Shown here: positions 1-7,081 of the stretch, one piece after another
Layout: every line of letters starts with the position of its first letter
Position numbering within the stretch: the stretch's first letter is position 1
NCBI GenBank assembly: GCA_003278685.1
Contig: QCDS01000001.1
Span: 270,460-334,459 of the forward strand
Length of the DNA stretch: 64,000 nt
Direction of reading: 5' to 3'
DNA from: Prochlorococcus sp. AG-355-K03
GTDB taxonomy: Bacteria > Cyanobacteriota > Cyanobacteriia > PCC-6307 > Cyanobiaceae
Translations under genes and position numbers: made by a program
Notes under the pieces: generated by a model
The model's input: only the letters and a program-made list of their open reading frames with translations
Database searches by the model: none
Told to the model about the DNA's origin: nothing

Positions 1-392
1 ACATCTATCGGCCCTTTATAAATTTCCCAATTTCCATTATTTCTATGATGAAAAGCATGATCAATTGACCATGATTTCTGGGGAATACCATTAACTAAGC
101 CAAGTAAAAATCCAAAGAAGAGGTTGAATTTCCGTTTTGTAAAAAGAGAATTATGACCGCAATCATGCATTAATGAAAATGTTCTACAAGACAATAGTGT
201 TAGGAGAACTATAAAAGGTATCAATAGAAATCCTTTAAACAATAATGAAAGAGGTTGATTTATTATGTTGTAAATGATTAACCAAATAGAAATTATTGGG
301 ACGATGGTAGAAATAATTTGATACGAAGCTCTAAAATTATCTCTTTTTAGAAATGGCGTTATTAAAAAATCACCTTTATTTACTTTAAGCAT
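1..392 (-). CDS. Fatty acid desaturase (partial, C-terminus off left edge)
   Basis: The N-terminal 130 residues of a membrane fatty acid desaturase are present; the rest lies beyond base 1. The start is ATG (CAT on the plus strand at 390-392), giving MLKVNKGDFLITPF. Two hydrophobic stretches precede the first histidine box HDCGH, and the second box HAFHHR follows after IPQKSWSID. These HxxxH and HxxHH boxes bind the di-iron centre in the desaturase family. The enzyme presumably inserts double bonds into acyl chains, or hydroxylates a related lipid, in the membrane. The third histidine box is not visible, so the subclass cannot be assigned. A strong hairpin at 463-508 separates it from the upstream small gene. 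Confidence 0.85.
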   Translation of the reverse strand, partial: MLKVNKGDFLITPFLKRDNFRASYQIISTIVPIISIWLIIYNIINQPLSLLFKGFLLIPFIVLLTLLSCRTFSLMHDCGHNSLFTKRKFNLFFGFLLGLVNGIPQKSWSIDHAFHHRNNGNWEIYKGPID

Positions 393-462
393 ATTAATCT
401 TATTTTTTTTGATATTAACAATTTTAAAAAATTATTGATTATTCAATAAATAATAAAAAAGT

Positions 463-508
463 TTAAGAACCATGTCTAAAGAATAAATTCTTTAGACATG
501 GTTCTTAA
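463..508 (-). terminator. 21-bp perfect hairpin, rho-independent terminator
   Basis: Bases 463-483 are perfectly complementary to 488-508 around a TAAA loop. Read on the minus strand, the stem is followed by a T-rich run (AAACTTTTTTATTATTT). It lies between two minus-strand genes and holds the last codons and stop of the upstream one, so it most likely ends transcription of the 476-631 gene before the desaturase gene. Confidence 0.75.
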
Positions 509-631
509 TTGATCTAGATTTAATTTTTCTAAGTAATTTTTAAATTCACTAAGATTCCTATAAGAGTCAGAATTTTTACTCTCGTAAAGAAGACTATTAG
601 AAATTAACTCAATAAGATGATCTTTATCCAT
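476..631 (-). CDS. Small hypothetical protein (51 aa)
   Basis: ATG start at 629-631 and TAG stop at 476-478. The product begins MDKDHLIELISNSLLYES and ends LNLDQLRTMSKEFIL. It is charged and helical, with no membrane segment or recognised motif. Its last seven codons lie inside the 463-508 hairpin, which suggests that the gene end and the terminator evolved together. Coding is supported by the open frame, the ATG start and the fit between stop codon and terminator. The function is unknown. Confidence 0.5.
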   Translation of the reverse strand: MDKDHLIELISNSLLYESKNSDSYRNLSEFKNYLEKLNLDQLRTMSKEFIL

Positions 632-716
632 AATTCCTTATAGACCAAAATTCCTGTTTAAAAATTTAAGGTCATGAATTCGAGATCATTAACTCATTTC
701 TATTAAGAGTAATTTT

Positions 717-935
717 TTATAGATTTTTTAAATCTTGTTCTATTTTTTCTAATCTTTCACTTAATTCTTTTTGTTCCTTAATTAAGGCTTTTTTCTTTTC
801 AGCAAGCTCTTTGTTCAAAGGGGAATTGAAATATTTTTGGTAAGAGACAAAAAAAACTGCTATCGCTACTGCAATGCCAAGAGCACCAATTATTAAGATT
901 GGAGATGAAGGAAAGTCGTAAAATGGAATTGACAA
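717..935 (-). CDS. Single-pass membrane microprotein with coiled-coil tail (72 aa)
   Basis: The start is TTG; no better in-frame ATG was seen. Residues 12-31 form one hydrophobic helix (ILIIGALGIAVAIAVFFVSY). Residues 38-72 are a highly charged Lys/Glu heptad-like segment that probably forms a coiled coil. The layout, a short N-terminus, one membrane helix and a cytoplasmic coil, is common among small picocyanobacterial proteins of unknown function. It resembles 5299-5535 in architecture but not in sequence. Confidence 0.55.
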   Translation of the reverse strand: MSIPFYDFPSSPILIIGALGIAVAIAVFFVSYQKYFNSPLNKELAEKKKALIKEQKELSERLEKIEQDLKNL

Positions 936-1144
936 TGTACTTTATTAAATATTAATCCTAGCTATCTCACAAATAAAAATATGAGTAATAAATACTTATT
1001 CTTTACGAAGCTTTATGGGTAATTATGCTAGTTATTAGTAAAAAATAAATGAGATTAATCTTAAATTAAATTTTAAAAATAAGTAATTGTACAGCTGTCA
1101 AAGACTAAATAACTAATAATGATTAAACTAGTAAAAATTTTTTC

Positions 1145-1471
1145 ATGAAGAAAATCATAAATAAAAAACATAATAAAAACGAACCATGGTTTAAATGGTT
1201 AACGAGAGAACTTAATTCTTATGAAGCTTTTCAGGATTTCGAATCAGGTAAGAATCCACGAGATGTAGCAGAGGATTTTATTTATAGAAATAGTATTGCT
1301 ATTTCAGAAGTTTTCGAGAATTTTGATGAAGAAGATAAAGATACACTTGATCAGTTTCTTAAATTAACCGAATGCGAGATGCATGTGTTTAGGATTCTTG
1401 AAAAACAAATAGAGTTAAGAAACAAGATAAGATTTGTAGATTTTAAAAAAAAGAAAAAAATGAAGAGTTAA
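1145..1471 (+). CDS. Small helical protein, paralogue of 11921-12187 (108 aa)
   Basis: ATG start. The acidic helical core carries PRDVAEDFIYRN and DTLDQFLKLTECEMHVFRIL. The same frame of residues recurs in the protein at 11921-12187 (PSQIAERFVNEN and DALTEFMKLSESELHILKYF), so the two are paralogues. This copy has a basic N-terminal extension and a very lysine-rich C-terminus (FKKKKKMKS). No catalytic motif or membrane helix is visible and the function is unknown. It converges with the DUF805 gene with only a 3-base gap. Confidence 0.6.
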   Translation: MKKIINKKHNKNEPWFKWLTRELNSYEAFQDFESGKNPRDVAEDFIYRNSIAISEVFENFDEEDKDTLDQFLKLTECEMHVFRILEKQIELRNKIRFVDFKKKKKMKS

Positions 1472-1474
1472 TTT

Positions 1475-1810
1475 CTATATCAGTTTATTTTTCCCATTAC
1501 CTTTCTTACCAAAGCCTAGCCAGATGAACCATAAGATCCATCCTAAGATAGGTATTAAATTAATAAAGATCCATTTCCAATCTTTTCCAAAATCTTTGAT
1601 TCTTCTTACATCAATAGCTATTTGAGGAATGATACAAACTATTCCATAAGCATTGAAACCAAACGTTTTTAAAAATATTGGGATAGTTAGGAAAGAAATT
1701 ATAAGATTCGCTAGTTGAACTAACCACCAGTCCGATCGAGATGTGAACCCTTTGAAGTCTGTAGCTTTAATCCAAAACTCTTTGTATGCATTTAAAAAGT
1801 CATTAAACAT
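1475..1810 (-). CDS. DUF805 family membrane protein (111 aa)
   Basis: The sequence fits the DUF805 pattern: an N-terminal amphipathic segment (FLNAYKEFWIKATDFKGFTSRSDWW), two hydrophobic helices, the central DVRRIKDFGKDWKW motif and the helix INLIPILGWILWFIW ending in a Gly/Lys tail. DUF805 proteins are small inner-membrane proteins without an established biochemical role. ATG start. It is oriented with the neighbouring minus-strand microproteins, but shared transcription is not evident. Confidence 0.8.
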   Translation of the reverse strand: MFNDFLNAYKEFWIKATDFKGFTSRSDWWLVQLANLIISFLTIPIFLKTFGFNAYGIVCIIPQIAIDVRRIKDFGKDWKWIFINLIPILGWILWFIWLGFGKKGNGKNKLI

Positions 1811-1875
1811 AAATTAAAAATTCAAAGAATCTAACATTATCAATTTAATCTTTAATTTATCAAAATATTATTTAT

Positions 1876-2037
1876 TTACTTAATAGGATCAAATAAATTC
1901 ATATCATTTGAATCTTGCTTTGGAATCTCATCTTGATTTGGTAATGAACAGAATCCGTCTTTGCAAATCATCTTTTCTTTTGCAATATTGTTAGTTTTTG
2001 AGAATATGTTTTTGTTATTTGAAGATTCTTCCAGCAT
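1876..2037 (-). CDS. Small hypothetical protein with CKDGFC motif (53 aa)
   Basis: ATG at 2035-2037, TAA at 1876-1878. The product starts MLEESSNNKNIFSKTNN and has a central MICKDGFCSLPNQDEIP, followed by an Asn/Asp-rich tail ending LFDPIK. Two cysteines, four residues apart, are the only striking feature. The hydrophilic composition with a short Cys-containing core resembles small proteins common in Prochlorococcus (family knowledge, not searched). The function is unknown; the cysteine pair could be redox active or bind metal. Confidence 0.5.
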   Translation of the reverse strand: MLEESSNNKNIFSKTNNIAKEKMICKDGFCSLPNQDEIPKQDSNDMNLFDPIK

Positions 2038-2110
2038 TTATATAAAAAATTAAATCCAATATTAAATTAATAACTCAATTTATTTTGATAAGCAACAAAA
2101 TTAATATTAA

Positions 2111-2299
2111 TTATTTATTTACTTTTTTTGATTTGGCAAGTCTCTCCAAAACAGCGCCATTATATAAATGAATAAAGATATAGAACAAATATAAAGTAAA
2201 GAATTTAGATGCATGTTTATTTATTAAAGTAATAACAAAGAAGGGCCTTTCATAAAATGGGATTTCAGCAGAATGGTAATTTTTTGACTTAGAAATCAA
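2111..2299 (-). CDS. Hypothetical membrane microprotein (62 aa)
   Basis: ATG start. The product reads MISKSKNYHSAEIPFYERPF and then a hydrophobic, aromatic segment around residues 33-48 (FFTLYLFYIFIHLY) that could span the membrane, with a basic tail RLAKSKKVNK. No family was recognised. It could be a chance frame in AT-rich DNA, but the hydrophobic helix followed by positive charge is like its neighbours. Confidence 0.4.
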   Translation of the reverse strand: MISKSKNYHSAEIPFYERPFFVITLINKHASKFFTLYLFYIFIHLYNGAVLERLAKSKKVNK

Positions 2300-2329
2300 A
2301 CAAATTCTAGTATTTATTTAAGTTTTTTA

Positions 2330-2354
2330 TCCTTTCCCTAAACTTTGGGAAGGA
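2330..2354. other. Unexplained stem-loop
   Basis: TCCTTTCCC pairs with GGGAAGGA (one bulged T) around an 8-base loop. A T-rich run (GTTTTTAAATTTTT) follows on the plus strand, as in a terminator. However, the flanking genes are both on the minus strand and no plus-strand gene ends here. It could mark the end of a small plus-strand RNA. Confidence 0.35.
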
Positions 2355-2466
2355 AAAGTTTTTAAATTTTTGGAATATATCTACTTAGGTAGTAAAACTT
2401 ATAAATCTAAGAGTTTTATAAATCTAATTAAATTCTACATTTTTAAATGTTTATTGTATTTCACGA

Positions 2467-2601
2467 TCAATCCTTATTTATTTCTGTTAAAGCTTTTCTC
2501 CCTTCCTTAAGATTTCTTAAAACGAACCAGGTTAGAGAGTTTATCATAAGGACGATAAGTGTAATTAGAGAAATATGAGTTGTATCAATATTGTTGGCCA
2601 A
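2467..2601 (-). CDS. Single-pass membrane microprotein (44 aa)
   Basis: TTG start at 2599-2601 and TGA stop at 2467-2469. The product starts MANNIDTTHISLITLIVLMI and continues NSLTWFVLRNLKEGRKALTE. It has one hydrophobic helix (residues 9-27) and then a basic cytoplasmic tail. No family was recognised. The start codon is uncertain because it is a TTG in AT-rich DNA. Confidence 0.45.
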   Translation of the reverse strand: MANNIDTTHISLITLIVLMINSLTWFVLRNLKEGRKALTEINKD

Positions 2602-2639
2602 TTTAATTAAATTCTTTATGAGTCTTTAATTCAAAAAAT

Positions 2640-2882
2640 TCAAACATCTGATCTAGAGTAAGCAGGTATTAGCATTCCACCATCTTGATCGTCATTATTG
2701 TCGTCATCAAACCCACCTCCCAGAAGTAATTCAATAATTACAAGTACTGCTACTGGATAAAAGCACCATAGTATTGCTGTAAAAGGACTAACTGATGAAG
2801 AAGCTGAGTAAAATTCCGTCATAAATTGATAATAATCTAAAGAAACAACAATTGTGGATCCTCTGGGTAGTGTTTTATTCAA
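2640..2882 (-). CDS. Membrane microprotein with acidic DDDNNDDQDGG tail
   Basis: The open frame gives up to 80 residues with an ATG start. It has a hydrophobic segment near residues 34-54 (SPFTAILWCFYPVAVLVIIELLLGGG), the acidic patch FDDDNNDDQDGG and the short tail MLIPAYSRSDV. The true start may be an internal codon nearer the helix. The acidic patch plus Gly-Gly recurs after a membrane helix in the 44-residue protein at 3961-4095. That similarity supports coding and suggests a small family. The function is unknown. Confidence 0.55.
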   Translation of the reverse strand: MNKTLPRGSTIVVSLDYYQFMTEFYSASSSVSPFTAILWCFYPVAVLVIIELLLGGGFDDDNNDDQDGGMLIPAYSRSDV

Positions 2883-3107
2883 TATTTCTATGAATATTTT
2901 TTAAAAACTTTTCTCTTACGCACGAATAGATTTTTGGTATGTATTGATATTTTTATTCTTTAAAATCAATTTGAATAATAATTTTCTTGAACCTACTTAG
3001 AAACTCATAATGACATAATGAATCTCGCAATTGTTATTTTTTATACTTAACAATAATTGTACAATTTTAATTCAAAAACTATTATTTATCTTGATTTTAT
3101 AAATTCT

Positions 3108-3239
3108 ATGTTTTCTTTCACTTTTGATCCTTTGGCTGCGATATTTGGTATATCAGGAATTGTAGGCTTCTTTTTCTTCGTTTCTGCTGCTAAGGGAACT
3201 TCCAGTATCAATACAAAACCAAAAAAGGAATTAGATTAG
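3108..3239 (+). CDS. Single-pass membrane microprotein (43 aa)
   Basis: I chose the ATG at 3108. The frame extends upstream to a TTG at 3057, but those 17 residues look like untranslated AT-rich DNA. The product is MFSFTFDPLAAIFGISGIVG, then FFFFVSAAKGTSSINTKPKK and a short end. It has a hydrophobic helix at residues 8-27 and then a polar, basic tail. No homologue was recognised. An 11-bp stem-loop lies just past the stop. Confidence 0.5.
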   Translation: MFSFTFDPLAAIFGISGIVGFFFFVSAAKGTSSINTKPKKELD

Positions 3240-3254
3240 AACTTATTCTGTCAG

Positions 3255-3286
3255 AATACTAAATTGAAATTTTTAAATTTAGTATT
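3255..3286. terminator. 11-bp AT-rich stem-loop between convergent small genes
   Basis: AATACTAAATT (3255-3265) is perfectly complementary to AATTTAGTATT (3276-3286) with a 10-base loop. It sits between a plus-strand gene ending at 3239 and a minus-strand gene ending at 3305, as a two-way terminator would. Neither side has a long T run, so its strength is uncertain. Confidence 0.4.
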
Positions 3287-3304
3287 TTAAAGGCGTGTTA
3301 ATTA

Positions 3305-3475
3305 TTACTTATTCCATTGTTTAGAAATAAATTCAAGAAAATCTTTTAGATCCTCTTCAGGACAATTTGTTTGTTTTTGTAAGTCAATGCAAATTTGCTT
3401 AATATTAGTAAAGGCCTTTTTTACTATTTCGTTTTTTTCAATAACTTCAAAATATTCTTGATCAGTAAAAGGCAT
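3305..3475 (-). CDS. Small acidic hypothetical protein (56 aa)
   Basis: ATG at 3473-3475, TAA at 3305-3307. The product begins MPFTDQEYFEVIEKNEIVKK and ends LKDFLEFISKQWNK. It is soluble and helical, with two cysteines (QICIDLQKQTNC). No domain was recognised. The regular helical pattern and ATG start make it more likely real than chance. Confidence 0.5.
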   Translation of the reverse strand: MPFTDQEYFEVIEKNEIVKKAFTNIKQICIDLQKQTNCPEEDLKDFLEFISKQWNK

Positions 3476-3567
3476 AATATTAGTTTCCTTCTTGAAAAAT
3501 TATTTATTAAACATATCTTATCTGCATTGACTTAACAGTAAAGAAGAAAAAATCTTTTTTCTTAAAT

Positions 3568-3843
3568 TTAGCTACCCAATCGATAATGTTTTTTAATACT
3601 TTTGGTTACTTCCCACTCGCAGTTAAGTCCAGCAGGAAACTCAACTAGATCTCCAGCTTTAATCACGTAAATGTCACCGTCTTGGGTATTTATTTTCGCT
3701 TGACCTTCAATAATTAAGCAAATTTCCTTATCATCGTAATTCCATTGAAATTTGCTTGGCTTGCATTCCCAAATAGGCCAACTTTTTATTCCATACTGAA
3801 TTATTACGCTTGCACTACAGGGGGAAGATATTAGAACTTTCAC
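3568..3843 (-). CDS. Cupin domain protein (91 aa)
   Basis: A one-domain cupin of the Cupin_3/DUF861 kind. It shows WPIWECKPSKFQWNYDD, then EICLIIEGQAKI (the EG.. turn of cupin motif 1), GDIYVIKAGDLVEFPAG (motif 2, with the G-D...P-G signature) and CEWEV. The usual metal-binding histidines are largely replaced, which is common in this subgroup, so the ligand is unknown. ATG start. No operon partner was seen. Confidence 0.8.
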   Translation of the reverse strand: MKVLISSPCSASVIIQYGIKSWPIWECKPSKFQWNYDDKEICLIIEGQAKINTQDGDIYVIKAGDLVEFPAGLNCEWEVTKSIKKHYRLGS

Positions 3844-3960
3844 GAAATAGTTCGGATGTTTTTTTTTATTTTACAAATAAAAGAAATATTTTTTTCGAGA
3901 ATGTGTATTTCTTTACTGTCTTTTATTTTATTTCATTTATCATAAAAAAAATCTTAATTT

Positions 3961-4095
3961 ATGGATGAGCTTTCTGTATTGTCAATTTCGCTTTCTATAG
4001 CTTCTCTAGGAATATTTTTTTTATTTTTCGCTTCAAATGATGATGATGACCAAGATGGAGGTAAGTTGATTAAATCATTAGAAAAAATTAATTAA
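3961..4095 (+). CDS. Membrane microprotein with acidic DDDDQDGG motif (44 aa)
   Basis: ATG at 3961, TAA at 4093-4095. MDELSVLSISLSIASLGIFF leads into a hydrophobic helix, then FASNDDDDQDGGKLIKSLEK. The membrane helix followed by an Asp run and QDGG closely matches the layout of 2640-2882, so the two probably belong to one family. It converges with 4098-4214, leaving only 2 bases between the stops. Confidence 0.5.
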   Translation: MDELSVLSISLSIASLGIFFLFFASNDDDDQDGGKLIKSLEKIN

Positions 4096-4097
4096 TT

Positions 4098-4214
4098 TCA
4101 ATTAAATAAAACATTTAATAGAGATTTATAACCTATAAAGCCTGCATAAATGCAGCTTAAAAAAATTACATAAACTTCCAATGTACCGAGTCTTTTTTTC
4201 TTTAATGTTTTCAT
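4098..4214 (-). CDS. Candidate membrane microprotein (38 aa)
   Basis: ATG at 4212-4214, TGA at 4098-4100. It has a basic start (MKTLKKKRLGTLE), one hydrophobic helix (VYVIFLSCIYAGFIGY) and the tail KSLLNVLFN. The positive-inside layout is typical of a single-pass protein. The gene is short and could be chance; no family was recognised. Confidence 0.4.
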   Translation of the reverse strand: MKTLKKKRLGTLEVYVIFLSCIYAGFIGYKSLLNVLFN

Positions 4215-4290
4215 TGTTTTGAGTGTTTATAGGGTAATTTTATTTAATTTGTTTTTTATTAACATGAGTATTTTTACATTAAATCAGAGA

Positions 4291-5163
4291 TTAAAGAATT
4301 ATTAATGTCAAGCCAAAAAATAAAAAACAAGTAAAAAATATTATTTTTTTTGTAATTTCTCTTTCCTCATTTTTAGCAAAAAATAGTGAAATTACTGGAG
4401 ATGTGCTTAATAAAGCCCATCCTACACCTATGGGGAGGGTTTTAAATACAACTTGTTGTAGAAATATTCCTATATTTGTTCCAAGAAGTATTGAAATAAA
4501 AAATTTTTTTTGTTGTTTTTTGTCTATATTTTTTAAGAAAAAATTAATCTTAAATCCTTTTAGACTAATCAAAAAAATTATTGCACCTAATAATCTTATT
4601 TCAGTTGTAAGGAAAGGAGATAAATTGCTTTGAAGGAAAACCATCCTTGATAAAAGACCTCCAAGAACAGCACATAAAACTGATAAAAAGGGAAAAGCAA
4701 AAATCTTAAAGTTATTTTTTTCTGAGGAAGAGGAGTTTTCTTCTTTAAAATCGTTACCTTTTCTGAGAATTATGAATAGAGAAATCGTTACTATAATTAT
4801 TCCAACCCAAGATTTAGTTGTTAAATTTTCATTAATAAAAAATTCCCCTGACAAAGCTGCCATTAACGGAGAAAGAGTTTCTATAGATAAAGTTTTTCTT
4901 GTGCCAATTGTTTGTAATGACTTTAAATAGAAAGTATCACCTAAACCAATACCTATTATTCCACTAATTATTAGTATAAATATGTTTTTTAATGCAGTTG
5001 TAGAACTTAGATTGATAAAAGCAGGTATAAAAATTAAAAAGGCTATTATATTTTTTATTAAATTAATATCTATTGATTTATATTGTTGAGTTTGCGCTCG
5101 CCAAATAAAGCAAGCATAAGTCCAAGATGTAGCAGCTCCAAAAGCAGAAAGGATTCCAATCAA
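4291..5163 (-). CDS. EamA/DMT family permease (290 aa)
   Basis: A ten-helix drug/metabolite-type permease made of two EamA repeats of about 140 residues. The first runs from MIGILSAFGAATSWTYACF, with PLMAALSGEFF near its end. The second begins after a charged loop (FKEENSSSSEKNN) and contains LLSTSPVISLFFA. The length is normal for the family. The substrate cannot be told from sequence; relatives export amino acids or other small metabolites. ATG start. It appears monocistronic. Confidence 0.85.
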   Translation of the reverse strand: MIGILSAFGAATSWTYACFIWRAQTQQYKSIDINLIKNIIAFLIFIPAFINLSSTTALKNIFILIISGIIGIGLGDTFYLKSLQTIGTRKTLSIETLSPLMAALSGEFFINENLTTKSWVGIIIVTISLFIILRKGNDFKEENSSSSEKNNFKIFAFPFLSVLCAVLGGLLSRMVFLQSNLSPFLTTEIRLLGAIIFLISLKGFKINFFLKNIDKKQQKKFFISILLGTNIGIFLQQVVFKTLPIGVGWALLSTSPVISLFFAKNEEREITKKIIFFTCFLFFGLTLIIL

Positions 5164-5183
5164 AACGAATAATTTTTAAAAAT

Positions 5184-5282
5184 TTATTTTATAAATTGAG
5201 TAAATGCTAAAAAGAATACATAAACAAGAATCAAAATCCCCGGTAAGTACTGAATTAGTGATTTGAAATTATTTTTTTTCAT
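5184..5282 (-). CDS. Candidate membrane microprotein (32 aa)
   Basis: ATG at 5280-5282, TAA at 5184-5186. The product begins MKKNNFKSLIQYLPGILILV and continues YVFFLAFTQFIK. A basic N-terminus is followed by one hydrophobic helix filling most of the protein, like the tiny subunits and regulators that sit in membrane complexes. No family was recognised. It lies 16 bases after the stop of 5299-5535 and just before the EamA gene on the same strand. Confidence 0.4.
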   Translation of the reverse strand: MKKNNFKSLIQYLPGILILVYVFFLAFTQFIK

Positions 5283-5298
5283 ATTTTATAAATTTATC

Positions 5299-5535
5299 TT
5301 AAACAGTTTTTTTATTAGTAGGGTACAAACTCTCTAACTTCTTTCTTCTTTTAACTTTCTCATTAATTCTTTCTTCTTTTTCTTTTTTTTTGATCTCATC
5401 ATTTATCTTATTTTGTCTATATCCAAACCAAAGTAGAACCCAAATAACAGAAGTTATTAAAAGAAGAGCAGTATATTGACCAGTCATAGGAAAACTGGCC
5501 TCAGAATATTTAACGTAAGAAAAAATTGGACTCAT
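5299..5535 (-). CDS. Single-pass membrane protein with charged coil (78 aa)
   Basis: ATG start. A short polar N-terminus (MSPIFSYVKYSEASFPMTGQ) is followed by a helix at about residues 22-39 (TALLLITSVIWVLLWFGYR) and a Lys/Glu-rich coil (INDEIKKKEKEERINEKVKR) ending RRKKLESLYPTNKK. The end RKKLESLYP faintly recalls RKRLELVNSLYP in the protein at 16081-16254. The function is unknown. Confidence 0.6.
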   Translation of the reverse strand: MSPIFSYVKYSEASFPMTGQYTALLLITSVIWVLLWFGYRQNKINDEIKKKEKEERINEKVKRRKKLESLYPTNKKTV

Positions 5536-5719
5536 TTAATTAAGTTAAAGCATAAAAATAACGACTGCGTTTATTTTTTAGAAATTTATAAATTAGTAAA
5601 TTGCAACTATTTATTATCTAGTTTTAAAGTTTTTTATTAATATTTTTATGGTTTTTGGAGTAATTTTTCTTTTTTACTCCTTGCTATTATCAGATTGAAG
5701 CATATTAAATAATAAGTTT

Positions 5720-6958
5720 TTGGAACCTTTTGATTTAGCAGTTGTAGGTGGCGGTGCAGCCGGTTTTATGACAGCAATAACTGCTGCTGAAAATGGAGTA
5801 AGAAGAATAATAATTCTTGAAGCTACTTCAAAACTTATGGAGAAAGTAAGGATTAGTGGAGGGGGAAGATGTAACGTCACTAATGCGACGTGGATACCTA
5901 ATGAACTAGTTGAGAATTACCCCAGAGGTGGAATTCAGCTCTTGGAATCATTTAATCGTTTTGCTGCTGGAGATGTGTATGATTGGTTTGAGAAAAAAGG
6001 GTTAAAATTAAAAATTGAGGAAGATCTAAGAGTTTTCCCAGTATCTAATTCTTCTTCAGATGTTATTGATTGTTTGAGAAAAAGTGCTTTATCAAAAGAC
6101 GTAGAGATATTAACAAAATTTTTTGTAAAAGAAATTTCAAAAAATCCAGATAATATATTCAATATTTTTAGTCTTAAAAAAGCAAAGGTAACTGCAAAAA
6201 ATATTATTCTTTCAACTGGAGGTAATCCAAGCGGATATAAATTAGCTCAAAATCTTGGACATACCATTGTTAAACCTGTACCATCGCTTTTCACTTTTTC
6301 TACAAAAGAACCAAATTTGGATGAATGTAGTGGGGTATCGATAAAGGGCATAGATATAGAAATTAAATTAAACAATAAGAATTTTCAAAATAGAGGCGAT
6401 TTACTAATAACGCATTGGGGGTTTAGTGGGCCAGCAGTATTAAAACTTTCATCAATTGCAGCAAGGGAACTTTATAGCCAAAAATATAAATTTAATCTAA
6501 TCATTAAATGGTCTTCTTTAAGTTATAGGGAGTTAAAAGAAAAAATTAATTATTTAAGATTAAATAATGGCAAGGTGAATCTTATCAATAGTAGACCTGT
6601 TCCACTATTAACAAAAAGATTATGGATTTTTTTATTAAAGAAAATAGGTATTGATAAAGAGAAAAAGTGGGCTGATTTATTGGCGGATGAAAGAGAGAAA
6701 ATTATAGATACCCTCATGAGGGATAAATATATAATTTCGGGCAAAGGTCCATTTGGAGAGGAATTTGTTACTTCCGGAGGCGTAAAAATTAATGAGGTTA
6801 ATTTTAAAAGTATGGAGAGTTTAATTTGTCCAGGGTTATTTTTTTCTGGAGAAGTTTTAGATGTTGATGGGATCACTGGTGGATTTAATTTTCAACATTG
6901 TTGGACAAGTGGATGGATCGCTGGGATGGCAGTCTCAAAGTTAAATCAATCAAAATAA
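5720..6958 (+). CDS. HI0933-like NAD(P)/FAD-dependent oxidoreductase (412 aa)
   Basis: TTG start directly before the FAD-binding fold: DLAVVGGGAAGFMTAI is the GxGxxG Rossmann motif, followed by the acidic end of strand 2 (ILEA). RISGGGRCNVTN, ILSTGG and the C-terminal GEVLDVDGITGGFNFQ..WTSGWIAG block are all hallmarks of the HI0933/BaiN/YhiN flavoprotein family. The length is normal for the family. Members bind FAD, but the physiological substrate is poorly defined; some reduce flavin-linked metabolites. It appears to be transcribed alone. Confidence 0.85.
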   Translation: MEPFDLAVVGGGAAGFMTAITAAENGVRRIIILEATSKLMEKVRISGGGRCNVTNATWIPNELVENYPRGGIQLLESFNRFAAGDVYDWFEKKGLKLKIEEDLRVFPVSNSSSDVIDCLRKSALSKDVEILTKFFVKEISKNPDNIFNIFSLKKAKVTAKNIILSTGGNPSGYKLAQNLGHTIVKPVPSLFTFSTKEPNLDECSGVSIKGIDIEIKLNNKNFQNRGDLLITHWGFSGPAVLKLSSIAARELYSQKYKFNLIIKWSSLSYRELKEKINYLRLNNGKVNLINSRPVPLLTKRLWIFLLKKIGIDKEKKWADLLADEREKIIDTLMRDKYIISGKGPFGEEFVTSGGVKINEVNFKSMESLICPGLFFSGEVLDVDGITGGFNFQHCWTSGWIAGMAVSKLNQSK

Positions 6959-7081
6959 ATTAATAAGTAATAAATCAGTAAGTAACAATTCAATAAGTTT
7001 ATCTTTTTTTTATTAAGTATTAGACGGAAAAAGTTTTTTGAAGAAACTTTAATTTTAAAGTTTTATTATTGGTGAAGATTA

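Noticed and set aside
3057..3107. TTG start for the 3108-3239 microprotein
   Set aside because: The extra 17 residues are Asn/Ile/Tyr-rich like translated AT-rich leader, whereas ATG 3108 directly precedes the membrane helix.
4403..4633. 76-residue plus-strand frame
   Set aside because: Lies antisense within the EamA permease gene, whose family pattern is clear; it is a shadow frame.
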